Notes: a model not told the origin generated them from the letters alone. Shown: positions 53,055 to 62,395, numbered from the stretch's first letter. The stretch is DNA of 62,518 bases from Ruegeria intermedia (GCF_900129345.1 NZ_FQVK01000024.1:1-62518), one strand, 5' to 3'. Program-made: numbers and translations.

Positions 53055-53495
53055 ACCGACGGTCAGGAAAAGGCGCCCTTTCCGGGGCGCCTTGCGTGAA
53101 ACCCAAGATGGCGGTGTTCCCTCGCCCGGCCAGGAACGGTTCGAGTCGCATTTCGACCAATCGGAAGGCAGCGACGCGGCGCCAAATCGGAAGATTGGAG
53201 GCGAGTACCGGAATCGAACCGGTGTACACGGATTTGCAATCCGCTGCGTCACCACTCCGCCAACTCGCCTTTTCAAGCAATATCAATTACTTGCCGTGGT
53301 GCGGAAGCGGTTCTAGCAGCTTTCCCGCGCGGCGTCCAGAGGGCGCGCGAAGAATCTGCACGGGAAAAGGCCGTTGCCGGTCACTGATATGCAACGCCAA
53401 TTGTCGCGGGGCGGAATTTGCGCGCAAGGGCCGTTGCCGGGGCGCGCGCGTTGTGGCAAAAGCCAACCGAACCAGGGAAATGAACGAGCGGTCAC
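53055..53495. other. Intergenic region with hairpin, tRNA-Cys and a short direct repeat
   Basis: After the dehydrogenase stop a GC hairpin (53070-53078 with 53085-53093) could end transcription, though no T-run follows. tRNA-Cys occupies 53196-53269 on the minus strand. A 12-base direct repeat GGCCGTTGCCGG occurs at 53369-53380 and 53429-53440 in front of the pcm-like gene. I see no protein gene here. Confidence 0.6.
53196..53269 (-). tRNA. tRNA-Cys (anticodon GCA)
   Basis: The 74-base minus-strand sequence folds as a cloverleaf: acceptor GGCGAGT pairs with ACTCGCC, the anticodon loop is ATTGCAAA in a CGG..CCG stem, and the T arm is CCGGTTCGAATCCGG. CCA is encoded at 53196-53198 and the discriminator base is U. 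Confidence 0.97.
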
Positions 53496-54149
53496 ATGAC
53501 GGATTTCGCAGCCCGACGCCAAACGATGGTTGATACCCAGATTCGACCGTCCGATGTCACCAAGTTTCCGATTATCGATGCCATGCTGAAGGTTCGACGG
53601 GAAAATTTCGTACCGGATTCCCAGCGTGAAGTGGCCTATATCGGCGATCTGATCGATCTGGGCGGCGGCCGGTGCCTGTTGGAGCCGCGGACCTTGGCCA
53701 AGATGTTGGACGCGCTGAATATTTCCAATGACGAGGTCGTGCTGGATATCGGTCCGGCCTATGGCTATTCGACAGCCGTCGCCGCGCGCATGGCGCAGCT
53801 GGTGGTTGGGGTCGAGGAAGACGAGGCAATGGCCGCCGAGGCGCAGGCCAATCTCAGCCGGGCCGATATCGACAATGCGATCATCCATGTTGGCCCGTTG
53901 GCGCACGGGGCCGCCGAGCATGGCCCCTATGACGTGATCATGGTTCAGGGCGGGGTTGAACGGGTTCCGGACGCGTTGCTGGACCAGCTCAAGGAACATG
54001 GCCGCATTGCCTGCCTGTTCGTCGACGGCAATCTTGGTACTGTCCGGATCGGTCGCAAGGCCGGCGGGCGCGTGACTTGGCGCCACGCGTTCAATGCCGC
54101 GGCGCCGGTCTTGCCGGGATTCGCGAAACAACGGGCATTTTCGCTATAG
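53496..54149 (+). CDS. Protein-L-isoaspartate O-methyltransferase-like protein
   Basis: A 217-residue SAM methyltransferase-fold protein of the Pcm family: RQTMVDTQIRPSDVTKFPIIDAML at the start, the SAM motif EVVLDIGPAYGYSTAVAARMA (GPAYGY in place of the usual GTGSGY), and YDVIMVQGGVERVPDALLDQLKEHGRI. The changed motif and lack of the classical isoaspartate pocket mean it may not be a true repair enzyme. It lies just before tolC, an arrangement common in Alphaproteobacteria. Confidence 0.85.
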   Translation: MTDFAARRQTMVDTQIRPSDVTKFPIIDAMLKVRRENFVPDSQREVAYIGDLIDLGGGRCLLEPRTLAKMLDALNISNDEVVLDIGPAYGYSTAVAARMAQLVVGVEEDEAMAAEAQANLSRADIDNAIIHVGPLAHGAAEHGPYDVIMVQGGVERVPDALLDQLKEHGRIACLFVDGNLGTVRIGRKAGGRVTWRHAFNAAAPVLPGFAKQRAFSL

Positions 54150-54244
54150 TCCGGAAACAGTTTTCCGTTCCCTCTTGATTAGTTGAGAATCTGGCCGCAA
54201 ACTGTTCGGAAATCAGAACAAATCTTGGTTCACGGGGTTGGTAC

Positions 54245-55663
54245 ATGCGTAGGACAGCAGGAGCGAAACTGATCAAGGGGTTGGTGTTTTCAGCCTGCCT
54301 TGCACTGAATGTAGTGTCCGAGCGGACGGCCTGGGCCGACAACCTGACGGATGCGTTCATCGGGGCCTACAACTCCAGCGGCCTGCTGGAACAGAACCGC
54401 GCGCTGTTGCGGGCCGCTGATGAAGACGTTGCGATCGCGCTTTCGGCCCTGCGCCCGATCATCAACTGGACCGTTCGGGTCAGTCAGGACTTCACCAAGA
54501 ACCGGAGCGGAACGACCGTGACATCGGTCGAACCCTCGCGGTTCTTTTCGGGGATAACGCTCAGCCAACTGTTGTACGACGGCGGCGCATCCCTGCTGGG
54601 CAAGCAGTCGGCGCAGGAAACCGTTCTGGCGACCCGGCAGGCGCTGATCGATGTCGAGCAGCAGGTGCTGTTCCGGGCCGCGACGGCCTATCTGGGTGTT
54701 TTGCTGGAGGAGGAGCGGGTCCGGATTCGCGAAAACAACGTGAACCTGTCGGGCGAGGAGCTTCGCGCGACCCAGGACCGTTTCGAGGTGGGCGAAGTGA
54801 CCCGCACGGACGTGGCCCTGTCCGAATCGCAACTGGCCAGCGCGCAGGCCGATCTTGCCGATGCGCGCGGCAACCTCAGCACGGCGCAGGCTGAATATGT
54901 CAACGCGGTGGGCAAGACTCCGGGGCGCACAGCGGGGCAGCCCAGTCTGCCCGCTCTGCCGCGATCCGTCGAAGAGGCGATCAGCTTGGCCATGCGGAAT
55001 CACCCGGCCATCCTGTCCGCCCAGCATCAGGTGCGCGCCCGCGATCTGGTGGTGCAGCAGCAACGCGCGGGTCTCGGACCGAATGTCAGCCTAAATGCCG
55101 ATGTCGGGATTACCGAGAGCTACGACAACGACGACTATACCAACGACGCGTCGATCTCGCTGAGCCTGAACCAGCCCATCTATGCGGGCGGCCGGCTGGC
55201 CGCAAACGTTCGCCGCGCCATGGCGCAGCGGGATGCCGCGCGGGCCAATCTGCTCAACGTGCAGAAAGACGTCACGCAGGGCGTGACCAACGCCTATGTC
55301 CGCTTCCAGACCGCGACGACCAGCCTGCGCGCGTCCGAAGAGCGCGTCCGGGCCTCGCAGGTCGCCTTTGACGGCATCCGCGAAGAAGCCACATTGGGCG
55401 CACGCACCACGCTGGACGTTCTGACCGCACAGCAAGACCTGCTGGATGCGCAACTGGCCGAGATCGCTTCGCGGACCGAACGGTCGCTGGCGGCCTACCA
55501 GTTGCTTCAGGCGCAGGGGCTGTTGACTGCCGAACGTCTGGGTCTGGCCGTCCAGATCTATGATCCGACGCTGTATTACAACCTGGTCAAGAAGGCGCCG
55601 GCGCAGATCAGCAAGCAAAGCCGCGATCTGGATCGGGTGCTCAAGGCGTTGCGTCGCGAGTGA
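54245..55663 (+). CDS. tolC: TolC-family outer membrane efflux/secretion channel
   Basis: A 472-residue exported protein with a signal peptide (about 1-30, ending AWADN). Its TolC coiled-coil repeats show the duplicated pattern: LTDAFIGAYNSSGLLEQNRALLRAADEDV, RVRIRENNVNLSGEELRATQDRFEVGEVTRTDVALSESQLASAQADL, and the second half EERVRASQVAFDGIREEATLGARTTLDVLTAQQDLLDAQ, as layout. It forms a trimeric channel across the outer membrane and periplasm for type I secretion or drug efflux. No inner-membrane partner is adjacent. Confidence 0.93.
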   Translation: MRRTAGAKLIKGLVFSACLALNVVSERTAWADNLTDAFIGAYNSSGLLEQNRALLRAADEDVAIALSALRPIINWTVRVSQDFTKNRSGTTVTSVEPSRFFSGITLSQLLYDGGASLLGKQSAQETVLATRQALIDVEQQVLFRAATAYLGVLLEEERVRIRENNVNLSGEELRATQDRFEVGEVTRTDVALSESQLASAQADLADARGNLSTAQAEYVNAVGKTPGRTAGQPSLPALPRSVEEAISLAMRNHPAILSAQHQVRARDLVVQQQRAGLGPNVSLNADVGITESYDNDDYTNDASISLSLNQPIYAGGRLAANVRRAMAQRDAARANLLNVQKDVTQGVTNAYVRFQTATTSLRASEERVRASQVAFDGIREEATLGARTTLDVLTAQQDLLDAQLAEIASRTERSLAAYQLLQAQGLLTAERLGLAVQIYDPTLYYNLVKKAPAQISKQSRDLDRVLKALRRE

Positions 55664-55737
55664 TCGCGCGCACTATCTGTTGTTCCGCGCCGATTGATTG
55701 GTTACACTCGCTCAAACGGCCAGATCGGTAGAGAGCC

Positions 55738-56547
55738 ATGTCGGATAGCAGTGTCACAACAGGTGTCGAGGACGTTTTGGCGTCGATCAAGCGACTTGTC
55801 GGCGATCAGGGGCGCAAGGCCGAGCCAGGCGCCGGTTCCCGGCCGAAACCGGGGCGGCTGGTTTTGTCCCAGTCGTTGCGGGTCTCGGACGCGACCGAAC
55901 CGCCCGCGCCGAGTGGGTCCGGGTTGTCGAGCCTCGCTCGGGACTTCTCGGTTGACGCTTTTCTGATGAAGGACGCCGAATTCCCAAGCATTCAACCCGC
56001 AAACCGGAAGCCCGAGCCGATGGTTCTCAGGTCGTCCGACCGGGTCTATCCGAATTCCTCCGATACGACGACCGAAACGGGTGGCCCTCTACCCAAAGAA
56101 AACCAGGCCCGTCCGCGGGATCTGGCCGGCAGTCTGAGTGCCAAGATCGAAGCCCTCGAGGCGGCGATCGCTCGGACAGAAGATCAATGGGAACCCGACG
56201 GAGACAGCGGCGACGAATATGCGGGAACCCGCACGCGGCGCATCCACTGGGATGTCGAAGCCGGCGGAGGCGCCACAACGGCGGCCGAGGCCGGACGTGA
56301 CGAGTCTTTGCAAGTGCAGCAGCCGCAGGGAGCCGCGCAATTCGTGCGGGATCGCGGAGCGGACGAGCCCGTCGCGACCGATGCACAGGCCACCGCGACG
56401 ATGGAAGTCGAAGAACTGAAGGCGTTGATCGCCCAGGTCGTGCGCGAAGAACTGCAGGGCGCATTGGGCGAGCGGATCACCCGAAACATCCGCAAGCTGG
56501 TCCGGCGCGAAATCAACCGCGCACTGGATGCGAGAGAGCTCGAGTAG
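55738..56547 (+). CDS. DUF2497 protein, probable PopZ-like polar organiser
   Basis: A 269-residue protein in three parts: a short N-terminal helix (TGVEDVLASIKRLVGDQ), a long low-complexity acidic and Pro/Ser/Thr-rich middle (about 25-220), and a conserved C-terminal helical region (EELKALIAQVVREELQGALGERITRNIRKLVRREINRAL, as layout). This matches the DUF2497/PopZ arrangement, in which the N-terminal helix binds partners and the C-terminal helices oligomerise. It follows tolC by 74 bases, as popZ follows a tolC-type gene in Caulobacter from memory. The role at the cell pole is inferred. Confidence 0.75.
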   Translation: MSDSSVTTGVEDVLASIKRLVGDQGRKAEPGAGSRPKPGRLVLSQSLRVSDATEPPAPSGSGLSSLARDFSVDAFLMKDAEFPSIQPANRKPEPMVLRSSDRVYPNSSDTTTETGGPLPKENQARPRDLAGSLSAKIEALEAAIARTEDQWEPDGDSGDEYAGTRTRRIHWDVEAGGGATTAAEAGRDESLQVQQPQGAAQFVRDRGADEPVATDAQATATMEVEELKALIAQVVREELQGALGERITRNIRKLVRREINRALDARELE

Positions 56548-56550
56548 GCC

Positions 56551-58008
56551 TCAGCCGCGCTGCGGTTTCGCCGCCAGTGACAGCAGAAGATCCAGATCCA
56601 TGTGCCGTTCGAGGTGATCGGCCAGGGCATCGAGGGTCTGTTCGACGCCCTCCTCATAGGCCAGGTCCGATTTGACGCCCAACTGCCTCAGATAGCGCGC
56701 CCGAAAGGCATCCGAGGAAAAAACACCGTGCAGATAGCTGCCGCGGACCCGGCCGCTGGCGTTGGCGGCGCCCTCGGCACGGCCTTCGACCTCGAGCCAG
56801 GCGCGTGCGCAATCGGGGCCGTCGGTGCGCCCCATGTGGATTTCATATCCACTGACGGGTTCGCCGCCCGGCAGTGCCTTGGCCCTGCGCAGGCGGACCT
56901 GCTTGTCCCGGGCCATGACCGTTTCGACATCCAGCAGGCCCAGGCCTTCGACCGTACCTGGCCGCCCGTCGACGCCGTCGGGGTCCGCGATGGTTTGGCC
57001 CAGCATCTGATACCCGCCGCACAGGCCCAGAACATGGCCGCCGCGGCGCACATGCGCGTACAGGTCGATATCCCAACCCTGACGGCGCAGGAATGCAAGG
57101 TCGCCAATGGTGGACTTGCTGCCCGGCAGCAGCACCAGATCGGCATCGCCGGGCAGGGCGCGGCCGGCGGGAATGATTTCGACCGTAACACCGGGCTCGG
57201 CCGACAGCGGATCGAGATCGTCGAAATTCGCCATCCGCTCAAGCTGTGGCACGGCCACTTTGACCGCGCCGCCCGGGGCCGAACGAATGTCCATCATGTC
57301 CTCGGCAGGCAGTTTCCACGCGTCGTCGAACCAGGGCACCACGCCCAGGCAGGGCCACCCGGTGCGGGCCGCAATGTCGTCGCGGCCATCATCGAACAGG
57401 CTGACATCCCCCTTGAAGCGATTGACCGCAAAGCCCCGGATCATCGCCAGATCGCCCGCCTCCAGAACCGCCTGTGTTCCCACGATCTGCGCGATCACGC
57501 CGCCCCGGTGGATGTCGCCCACCAGGATCACGGGAACACCGGCGGCACGGGCAAAGCCCATATTGGCGATGTCGCCCTTGCGCAGATTGGTCTCGGCCGG
57601 GCTGCCGGCGCCTTCCACCAGAACCAGATCGGCATCGGCGCACAATCTGTCAAAGCTCTCCTGCGCGGCGCCCAGCAGGCGCGACTTGTCCTTGCGATAA
57701 TCCCTGGCCCGCATGGTTCCGGCCCGCTGGCCCTGTACGATGACCTGGGCGCCGGTGTCGGTTTCCGGCTTCAGCAGGATCGGATTCATATCGGTATGCG
57801 GCGCGCGGCGTGCGGCGCGGGCCTGAAGGGCCTGTGCGCGGCCGATTTCGCCGCCGTCTTCGGTGACGGCCGCGTTGTTCGACATGTTCTGAGGCTTGAA
57901 CGGCGCCACCCGCAGGCCGCGCCGGGCAAAGGCCCGCGCCAGGCCGGCCACCAGTACCGATTTCCCGACATTGCTGCCGGTGCCTTGAATCATGATCGCG
58001 CGCACCAT
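56551..58008 (-). CDS. cobQ: Cobyric acid synthase, CobQ
   Basis: CobQ amidates the b, d, e and g side chains of adenosyl-cobyrinic acid diamide using glutamine and ATP. The 485-residue protein has the P-loop [72 protein letters not shown], and a glutaminase domain with the Cys in [13 protein letters not shown] and the GSYLHGVF His. It lies 5.5 kb away from the main cob block and has no riboswitch visible upstream. It converges on the DUF2497 gene. Confidence 0.96.
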   Translation of the reverse strand: MVRAIMIQGTGSNVGKSVLVAGLARAFARRGLRVAPFKPQNMSNNAAVTEDGGEIGRAQALQARAARRAPHTDMNPILLKPETDTGAQVIVQGQRAGTMRARDYRKDKSRLLGAAQESFDRLCADADLVLVEGAGSPAETNLRKGDIANMGFARAAGVPVILVGDIHRGGVIAQIVGTQAVLEAGDLAMIRGFAVNRFKGDVSLFDDGRDDIAARTGWPCLGVVPWFDDAWKLPAEDMMDIRSAPGGAVKVAVPQLERMANFDDLDPLSAEPGVTVEIIPAGRALPGDADLVLLPGSKSTIGDLAFLRRQGWDIDLYAHVRRGGHVLGLCGGYQMLGQTIADPDGVDGRPGTVEGLGLLDVETVMARDKQVRLRRAKALPGGEPVSGYEIHMGRTDGPDCARAWLEVEGRAEGAANASGRVRGSYLHGVFSSDAFRARYLRQLGVKSDLAYEEGVEQTLDALADHLERHMDLDLLLSLAAKPQRG

Positions 58009-58112
58009 TCATGCCTCCTGCGGTTGGTGGCAGATGAGCCTATTTGAGCGGCCAAGGAAAGCGCGGAACGGGCGAATGGCACGCCGAAACCGACATCAAA
58101 TGTCCGGACAAC

Positions 58113-58147
58113 AAAAAAGCGCGCCGCAATCGCGGGCGCGCCTTTTT
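58113..58147. terminator. Terminator hairpin between the small conserved gene and cobQ
   Basis: A strong GC stem (GCGCGCC arms around GCAATCGCGG) is flanked by A6 on one side and T5 on the other, so it can work in both directions. It ends the minus-strand gene at 58164. Confidence 0.85.
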
Positions 58148-58163
58148 GAAATACGGCAAAGCC

Positions 58164-58484
58164 TCAGGCGGCTTCGGCCTGCTGTGCGGCGTTGCGACGT
58201 TCGCTTTCTTCGCGCGACAGGGCAACCGAGGTCCGCACACCGCGGCCCACGAATTCCATCAGGCCTTTGACGACGCGTTCGTTCGGGTCGATGCCGGCAC
58301 AGGTCAGCACCTCGCGCCCATCGCGCGAGCGGGCCCAGCGGGCAATCTGTTCCGGGCCGTTGCCGTATTTCTTGTCATCGGCAATGGCGTCGTCCAAAGC
58401 AGCCAGTACAACAGCCGCGAAAAGTTTGCGGGCACGGTTGCCTTGTTCATTGTTAAAGGCGGTGCCGTCAACGAAATCTCTCAT
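58164..58484 (-). CDS. Small conserved Rhodobacterales protein (DUF6280-like)
   Basis: A 106-residue soluble protein, mostly helical: GTAFNNEQGNRARKLFAAVVLAALDDAIADD, then IARWARSRDGREVLTCAGIDPNERVVKGLMEFVGRGVRTSVALS. I recognise the pattern as a conserved hypothetical of the Rhodobacterales; the DUF number is from memory. The function is unknown. It has its own promoter region, shared with divergent efp. Confidence 0.75.
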   Translation of the reverse strand: MRDFVDGTAFNNEQGNRARKLFAAVVLAALDDAIADDKKYGNGPEQIARWARSRDGREVLTCAGIDPNERVVKGLMEFVGRGVRTSVALSREESERRNAAQQAEAA

Positions 58485-58700
58485 CTCGTCTTCCTTGTTC
58501 TTGCTCTTGTAATTTTCGGCGTGGCGGTCCTTATGACCGATTTAGTGCGATTCGGATACACCTAATTTGCATGGTTGCGTTGCGTAATTTGCATAGCTCT
58601 CTGCAGGTGCAGCACTAGGTTTCGTTGTCTTGCATGGATTGTTCCCGCCAGATATAGGGACGGCAACGAACGCATCAACCATGTGTGAAGGATTTATGTA

Positions 58701-59264
58701 ATGCCCAAGATCAACGGGAACGAAATTCGTCCGGGCAACGTGCTGGAGCACAACGGCGGCCTGTGGGCAGCGGTCAAGGTCGAGCATGTCAAACCCGGCA
58801 AGGGCGGCGCCTTCGCTCAGGTCGAACTGCGCAACCTGCGCAACGGCACCAAGCTGAACGAACGGTTCCGTTCGGCGGACAAGGTCGAGCGGGTGCGGCT
58901 GGAGCAGAAGGACCAGCAATTCCTGTACGAGAACGACGGCATGCTGGTTTTCATGGATGCCGAGACCTATGAACAGATCGAACTGCCGGCCGAACTGCTG
59001 GGCGAACGCCGCCCCTTCCTGCAGGACGGAATGACCATCGTCGTCGAGTTCTATGAAAACGAGGCGTTGAACGCGACGCTGCCGCAAAAGGTCACCTGCA
59101 AGGTCGTCGAGACCGAGCCGGTCGTCAAAGGCCAGACCGCGGCGAACTCGTTCAAGCCGGCGGTTCTGGACAATGGCGTCAAGGTCATGGTGCCGCCCTT
59201 TATCGCGCAGGACGAGATGATCGTGGTGAATACCGAAACCATGGAATATTCCGAGCGCGCGTAA
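58701..59264 (+). CDS. efp: Translation elongation factor P
   Basis: EF-P relieves ribosome stalling at polyproline stretches. The 187-residue protein has the KOW-like N-domain with the modification loop KPGKGGAF, where Lys34 is the lysylation site, followed by two OB domains ([26 protein letters not shown] and [31 protein letters not shown] as layout). Length is standard. It is a single gene ended by its own terminator. Confidence 0.97.
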   Translation: MPKINGNEIRPGNVLEHNGGLWAAVKVEHVKPGKGGAFAQVELRNLRNGTKLNERFRSADKVERVRLEQKDQQFLYENDGMLVFMDAETYEQIELPAELLGERRPFLQDGMTIVVEFYENEALNATLPQKVTCKVVETEPVVKGQTAANSFKPAVLDNGVKVMVPPFIAQDEMIVVNTETMEYSERA

Positions 59265-59286
59265 CGTCGCGTCACGGATACGGATC

Positions 59287-59320
59287 AAGGCCGCGCCGGA
59301 GGACCCGGGGCGGCCTTTTT
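59287..59320 (+). terminator. Rho-independent terminator of efp
   Basis: AAGGCCGC (59287-59294) pairs with GCGGCCTT (59310-59317), closed by a GC-rich inner loop and followed by a T-run. It lies 22 bases after the efp stop. Confidence 0.9.
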
Positions 59321-60264
59321 CATGCCCGCGCGCCGGGCTGCCGGTATCGCTCGCGGTCCGGGCCGAACAATTCCAGCATCAGCTCGAACTTGATGCGATT
59401 GGCGCTGACCTGCCGGTAGAAGGCGATCAGGAACGCGGTAGGGCCCTGGATGCGCGCCAGCCCGCTGGTGGCCGCGACCACGGTGCCCACGTCGGTCTTG
59501 CCGTTCAGGACCAGCCATCCGCCCAGCATCAGAACCCCCACCGTACCTGCGCCGTTGATCACGCTCAGGGCGAATTTGGCGGACAGTTTCCACAGGAACA
59601 TTCGGCGCCGCGTCTCGTAGATGGCGTCGAACTGGTCATGGATGTCCCGGGTGACCCGTTCCAGGTCTTCGGTGGTCAGATGATCGGTGGCGCTGCGCAG
59701 GATGCGCACCCGCTCGGCGACGAACCGGTTCACCTTGCGCTGGGAAATCAGCACGATGGCGTTCTGCGGTGCGATCATCGACAAGGCGATCAGACCCAGC
59801 CAGGGCTGGGTGGACGAGATATAGCCGATCACGCTGACAAGCGTGCCGATCTGCACGACCGGATCGGTGAAGGCGCCGCCGGCGAATTTGCCAAGCTCTT
59901 CGGCTTCGGCGGAAATGGCAGTTGTCAGCGTGCCTTTCCCGACATCCTCGTCGGCCTCATCCACGTCATTTGCGCGGGTCAGAAGCAACCGGCGGATCAG
60001 GCGGATCATGTCCTCGCCCAGCGTGCCGGCGCGGTATCCAAGCAGCCATTTCAAGGCGAGGCTCAGCAGGATGACACCCAACATGCCGGCGCCCATCCAC
60101 AGAAGACTGGCCTTTTCGACCGCATCCGAGGTCAGATGGTTGATGATGTCACGCTGAAATTCCAGCGGCGCAGCGGCCAGCGCAGCAACCGCCAGAGACA
60201 GCAGGATCAGGATGATCTGCCGCTTGGCGCTGGCGCGCCAGATGGCTGCGTACAGTCTGAGCAT
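59320..60264 (-). CDS. ABC-transporter type-1 membrane domain without ATPase domain
   Basis: A 314-residue membrane protein with the six-helix ABC exporter fold: QIILILLSLAVAALAAAPLEFQRDIIN, GVILLSLALKWLLGYRAGTLGEDMIRLIRRLLL, and the late SVINGAGTVGVLMLGGWLVLNGKTDVGTVVAATSGL. The usual C-terminal nucleotide-binding domain is absent; the protein ends shortly after the sixth helix, with no Walker motif nearby on either strand. It might pair with an ATPase encoded elsewhere or have a non-transport role. No sign of recent truncation is seen at the 3' end, which borders the efp terminator. Confidence 0.85.
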   Translation of the reverse strand: MLRLYAAIWRASAKRQIILILLSLAVAALAAAPLEFQRDIINHLTSDAVEKASLLWMGAGMLGVILLSLALKWLLGYRAGTLGEDMIRLIRRLLLTRANDVDEADEDVGKGTLTTAISAEAEELGKFAGGAFTDPVVQIGTLVSVIGYISSTQPWLGLIALSMIAPQNAIVLISQRKVNRFVAERVRILRSATDHLTTEDLERVTRDIHDQFDAIYETRRRMFLWKLSAKFALSVINGAGTVGVLMLGGWLVLNGKTDVGTVVAATSGLARIQGPTAFLIAFYRQVSANRIKFELMLELFGPDRERYRQPGARA

Positions 60265-60370
60265 CCCTCGGCCCGTTCCATTCGTGCCTGACTGTTCTAC
60301 TCCGGGCAGGTCGCCGGTGGAATGCCCCCAGCGCGCCCTGATCCGGGTCGTGCCGGTTGGGCAACAGAGG

Positions 60371-61108
60371 TCAGCCGATCAGCCGCAGCCGCGCATCCGC
60401 GGCCAGCAGGTCAGCGCCGGCGCGGTCCAGCCGCAGATGGGCGATGGCCTTGCCCCCCGATTGCGTGAACAGGGTGCCCGCGGGTTTGCCCTCGGACGTG
60501 ATCCGGGTGCCGACCGGGGCGGCGCCTTCGATTCCAACCACTTGCAATCCCTTGCGCAGCTGGGTCTTGTGCTTCATGCGGGCGGTGACTTCCTGCCCGA
60601 CATAGCAGCCTTTTTTGAAATCCACGCCGTTCAGCCGCTCGAACCCGGCCTCGAGGATATAGGTGTCGGGCGTCAGTTCGATCCCGCTTTCGGGGATGCA
60701 ATGGGCGACCCGGATCGCGTCCCAGTCGGTTCCGTCATCGGCCTCGTCGGCGGGCGAATAGGCGCGCCATCCCAAATCCGGATGACGCGGGTCGGGCAGG
60801 GCGCCTTGGGGCGCCGGCCCGGTCCCGCGCTGCAGATGCAGGTCGGTTTCGCCGATCGTCACGTCCGCGCGCAGCTTGTACATGCTCAGCCGTTTGATCA
60901 GCATGTCTGCCAGATCCTCGGCCACGTCCAGCAGCACGCCGTCGCCATCGCGTTTCAGGAAAAAGTCCGCGATGTATTTTCCCTGCGGTGTCAGCAGCGC
61001 GGCATAGACCAGCCCGTGGTCCAGCCCGCGGATGTCGTTTGTGACCAGACCTTGCAGAAAGCTGTCGGTGTCCGCGCCGGTCAGGCGCACAATGCGGCGG
61101 GTGCTCAT
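60371..61108 (-). CDS. ygfZ: YgfZ/GcvT-like folate-binding protein
   Basis: A 245-residue protein of the YgfZ/IBA57 family, which supports 4Fe-4S enzyme assembly and repair in a folate-dependent way. It shows RIVRLTGADTDSFLQGLVTNDI, AALLTPQGKYIADFFL, and the diagnostic FKKGCYVGQEVTARM motif with its Cys. The start at 61106-61108 gives MSTRRIVRL; a longer start six codons upstream exists. Confidence 0.92.
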   Translation of the reverse strand: MSTRRIVRLTGADTDSFLQGLVTNDIRGLDHGLVYAALLTPQGKYIADFFLKRDGDGVLLDVAEDLADMLIKRLSMYKLRADVTIGETDLHLQRGTGPAPQGALPDPRHPDLGWRAYSPADEADDGTDWDAIRVAHCIPESGIELTPDTYILEAGFERLNGVDFKKGCYVGQEVTARMKHKTQLRKGLQVVGIEGAAPVGTRITSEGKPAGTLFTQSGGKAIAHLRLDRAGADLLAADARLRLIG

Positions 61109-61195
61109 CTTTGGGGCCTCGTGCAATCGGTGCGGCTGTTCATATAAGCGAATGGACCGGCAAGGCCAGAGGTTTCGCCACGGGGGCGCATGCGG

Positions 61196-61969
61196 TCAGG
61201 CACCCAGGCTGCTGCGCAACTCGACCACCGATTTTCCCAGGCGGAACGGGGCGGCAAAACTGACAAGGCACAGCGCGATGATCTGAAGAACCAGGATGTG
61301 CGCGTTGGCCTGCAGGTATTCCCACTCATCCTTCAGCTTCCCGACCTGTTCGATCAGGTCGTCATAGCTCTGGGCCAGAATGATGTAGTCGCCGGCGATG
61401 GCCGGAACCTTGCGGCGCATGTTGTCGATGGCGGCCTGCGTCTTGGCGTCGAGCGTGGTGAAGACGAGGAACTGCTCGATGTCGAAGGCGTCCGCGCGGG
61501 CGGCCATTTTGCGCATTTCCTGCTCGCTCTCGCGGTCGCGCCCGCCGAACAGGAAGCGCAGGCCCTGCAGCGGCGCGACGTCGTTGGTGACCGCGATGAA
61601 CAGGGGCAGGTCGGCATTGTTGGCGGTCGAGGCCGAGAGGAACTCGACCTTTTCGCACAGGACGGCGGTGTCGGGGTCATAGGCCGGGTCGCAGAAGCGC
61701 AGGCGAAAGCGCGCGGCGTCGCGGTCAAAGGCCCGAGAGGCGGCATAGGCCACGTCGATCTGCCGATCCAGGCGCGAGCTGTCGGCGGTATAGAGCCCCG
61801 CCAGCACCGCCACCAGCGCGCCCAGCCCGCCCAGCACGACCCAGACCAGATCGGCCAGCTTCCACGCCCGGTGCCCGGCGGGTTTGCGAAACAAAAAGGC
61901 GGTGCCCACCAGCCCGGCGGCAAAGAACAGCAGCAGCAGCAGAAGCTGGTTGTCGGTGATGAAACTCAT
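61196..61969 (-). CDS. Membrane protein of unknown function
   Basis: A 257-residue protein with two N-terminal hydrophobic helices (about 8-28 and 41-61), a soluble central region containing two Cys (CDPAYDPDTAVLC), and a C-terminal helix (about 222-242, HILVLQIIALCLVSFAAPF). I do not recognise a family. It lies 87 bases upstream of ygfZ on the same strand and may share its promoter. Confidence 0.7.
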   Translation of the reverse strand: MSFITDNQLLLLLLFFAAGLVGTAFLFRKPAGHRAWKLADLVWVVLGGLGALVAVLAGLYTADSSRLDRQIDVAYAASRAFDRDAARFRLRFCDPAYDPDTAVLCEKVEFLSASTANNADLPLFIAVTNDVAPLQGLRFLFGGRDRESEQEMRKMAARADAFDIEQFLVFTTLDAKTQAAIDNMRRKVPAIAGDYIILAQSYDDLIEQVGKLKDEWEYLQANAHILVLQIIALCLVSFAAPFRLGKSVVELRSSLGA

Positions 61970-62058
61970 GCCGGGAGTTTAAGGGGCCGGGAGGCGCAGG
62001 CAATGGGGTTCACGAAGATGTAGGGTGGGGTGATTTGGCGTGGGTCGTTCATCCCAAA

Positions 62059-62079
62059 GCATGATGCAGAGCATCATGC
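62059..62079. repeat. Perfect 9-base palindrome
   Basis: GCATGATGC (62059-62067) and GCATCATGC (62071-62079) form a perfect hairpin with a three-base loop, directly followed by a GC-rich imperfect inverted repeat (about 62081-62112). Confidence 0.75.
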
Positions 62080-62155
62080 ACGCGCCCGACCCGCCCCCAT
62101 GGGCGGGCGCGTTCCGCACCCACCCTCGGGCCGGGCGCGAGGTTTGTGGTTGGGG

Positions 62156-62227
62156 GTAGGGTGGGGTTTTACCCCACCGTTGCGAGGTGATTTGTCGGAG
62201 GGGAGGTGGGTTGGAAACCCACCCTAC
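62156..62227. repeat. 72-base REP/MITE-like element with inverted ends
   Basis: The element starts GTAGGGTGGG (62156-62165) and ends with its exact inverse CCCACCCTAC (62218-62227). Inside are two hairpins: GGTGGGGT/ACCCCACC (62160-62178) and GGTGGGTT/AACCCACC (62205-62223). A third copy of the GTAGGGTGGG end lies at 62020-62029. This is the layout of a repetitive extragenic palindrome or small non-autonomous element. Confidence 0.7.
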
Positions 62228-62395
62228 GGGTTGCTAGGTGTCGAAGATATTTGAATATTAACTCTATAGCTGCAACGTAACTCAACGACCCGCTCCGAAG
62301 CCGGCCAAACAGAGGTGGTCCGAGAAATCTGAACAGATGAGTTAGGTGGATTTTCCGCTCCTGATCCGGCAGCGTGCCGGGACGAAGGAGTGAAT

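Larger units (their letters stand above)
61970..62395. other. Intergenic region with palindromic repeats and the IS upstream end
   Basis: This 426-base gap holds three short palindromes and three copies of GTAGGGTGGG (see the repeat entries), then an AT-richer stretch (62240-62340) leading into the IS3-type transposase. The left inverted repeat of the insertion sequence must lie between about 62230 and 62395 but cannot be placed from one end alone. I see no protein gene. Confidence 0.6.
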
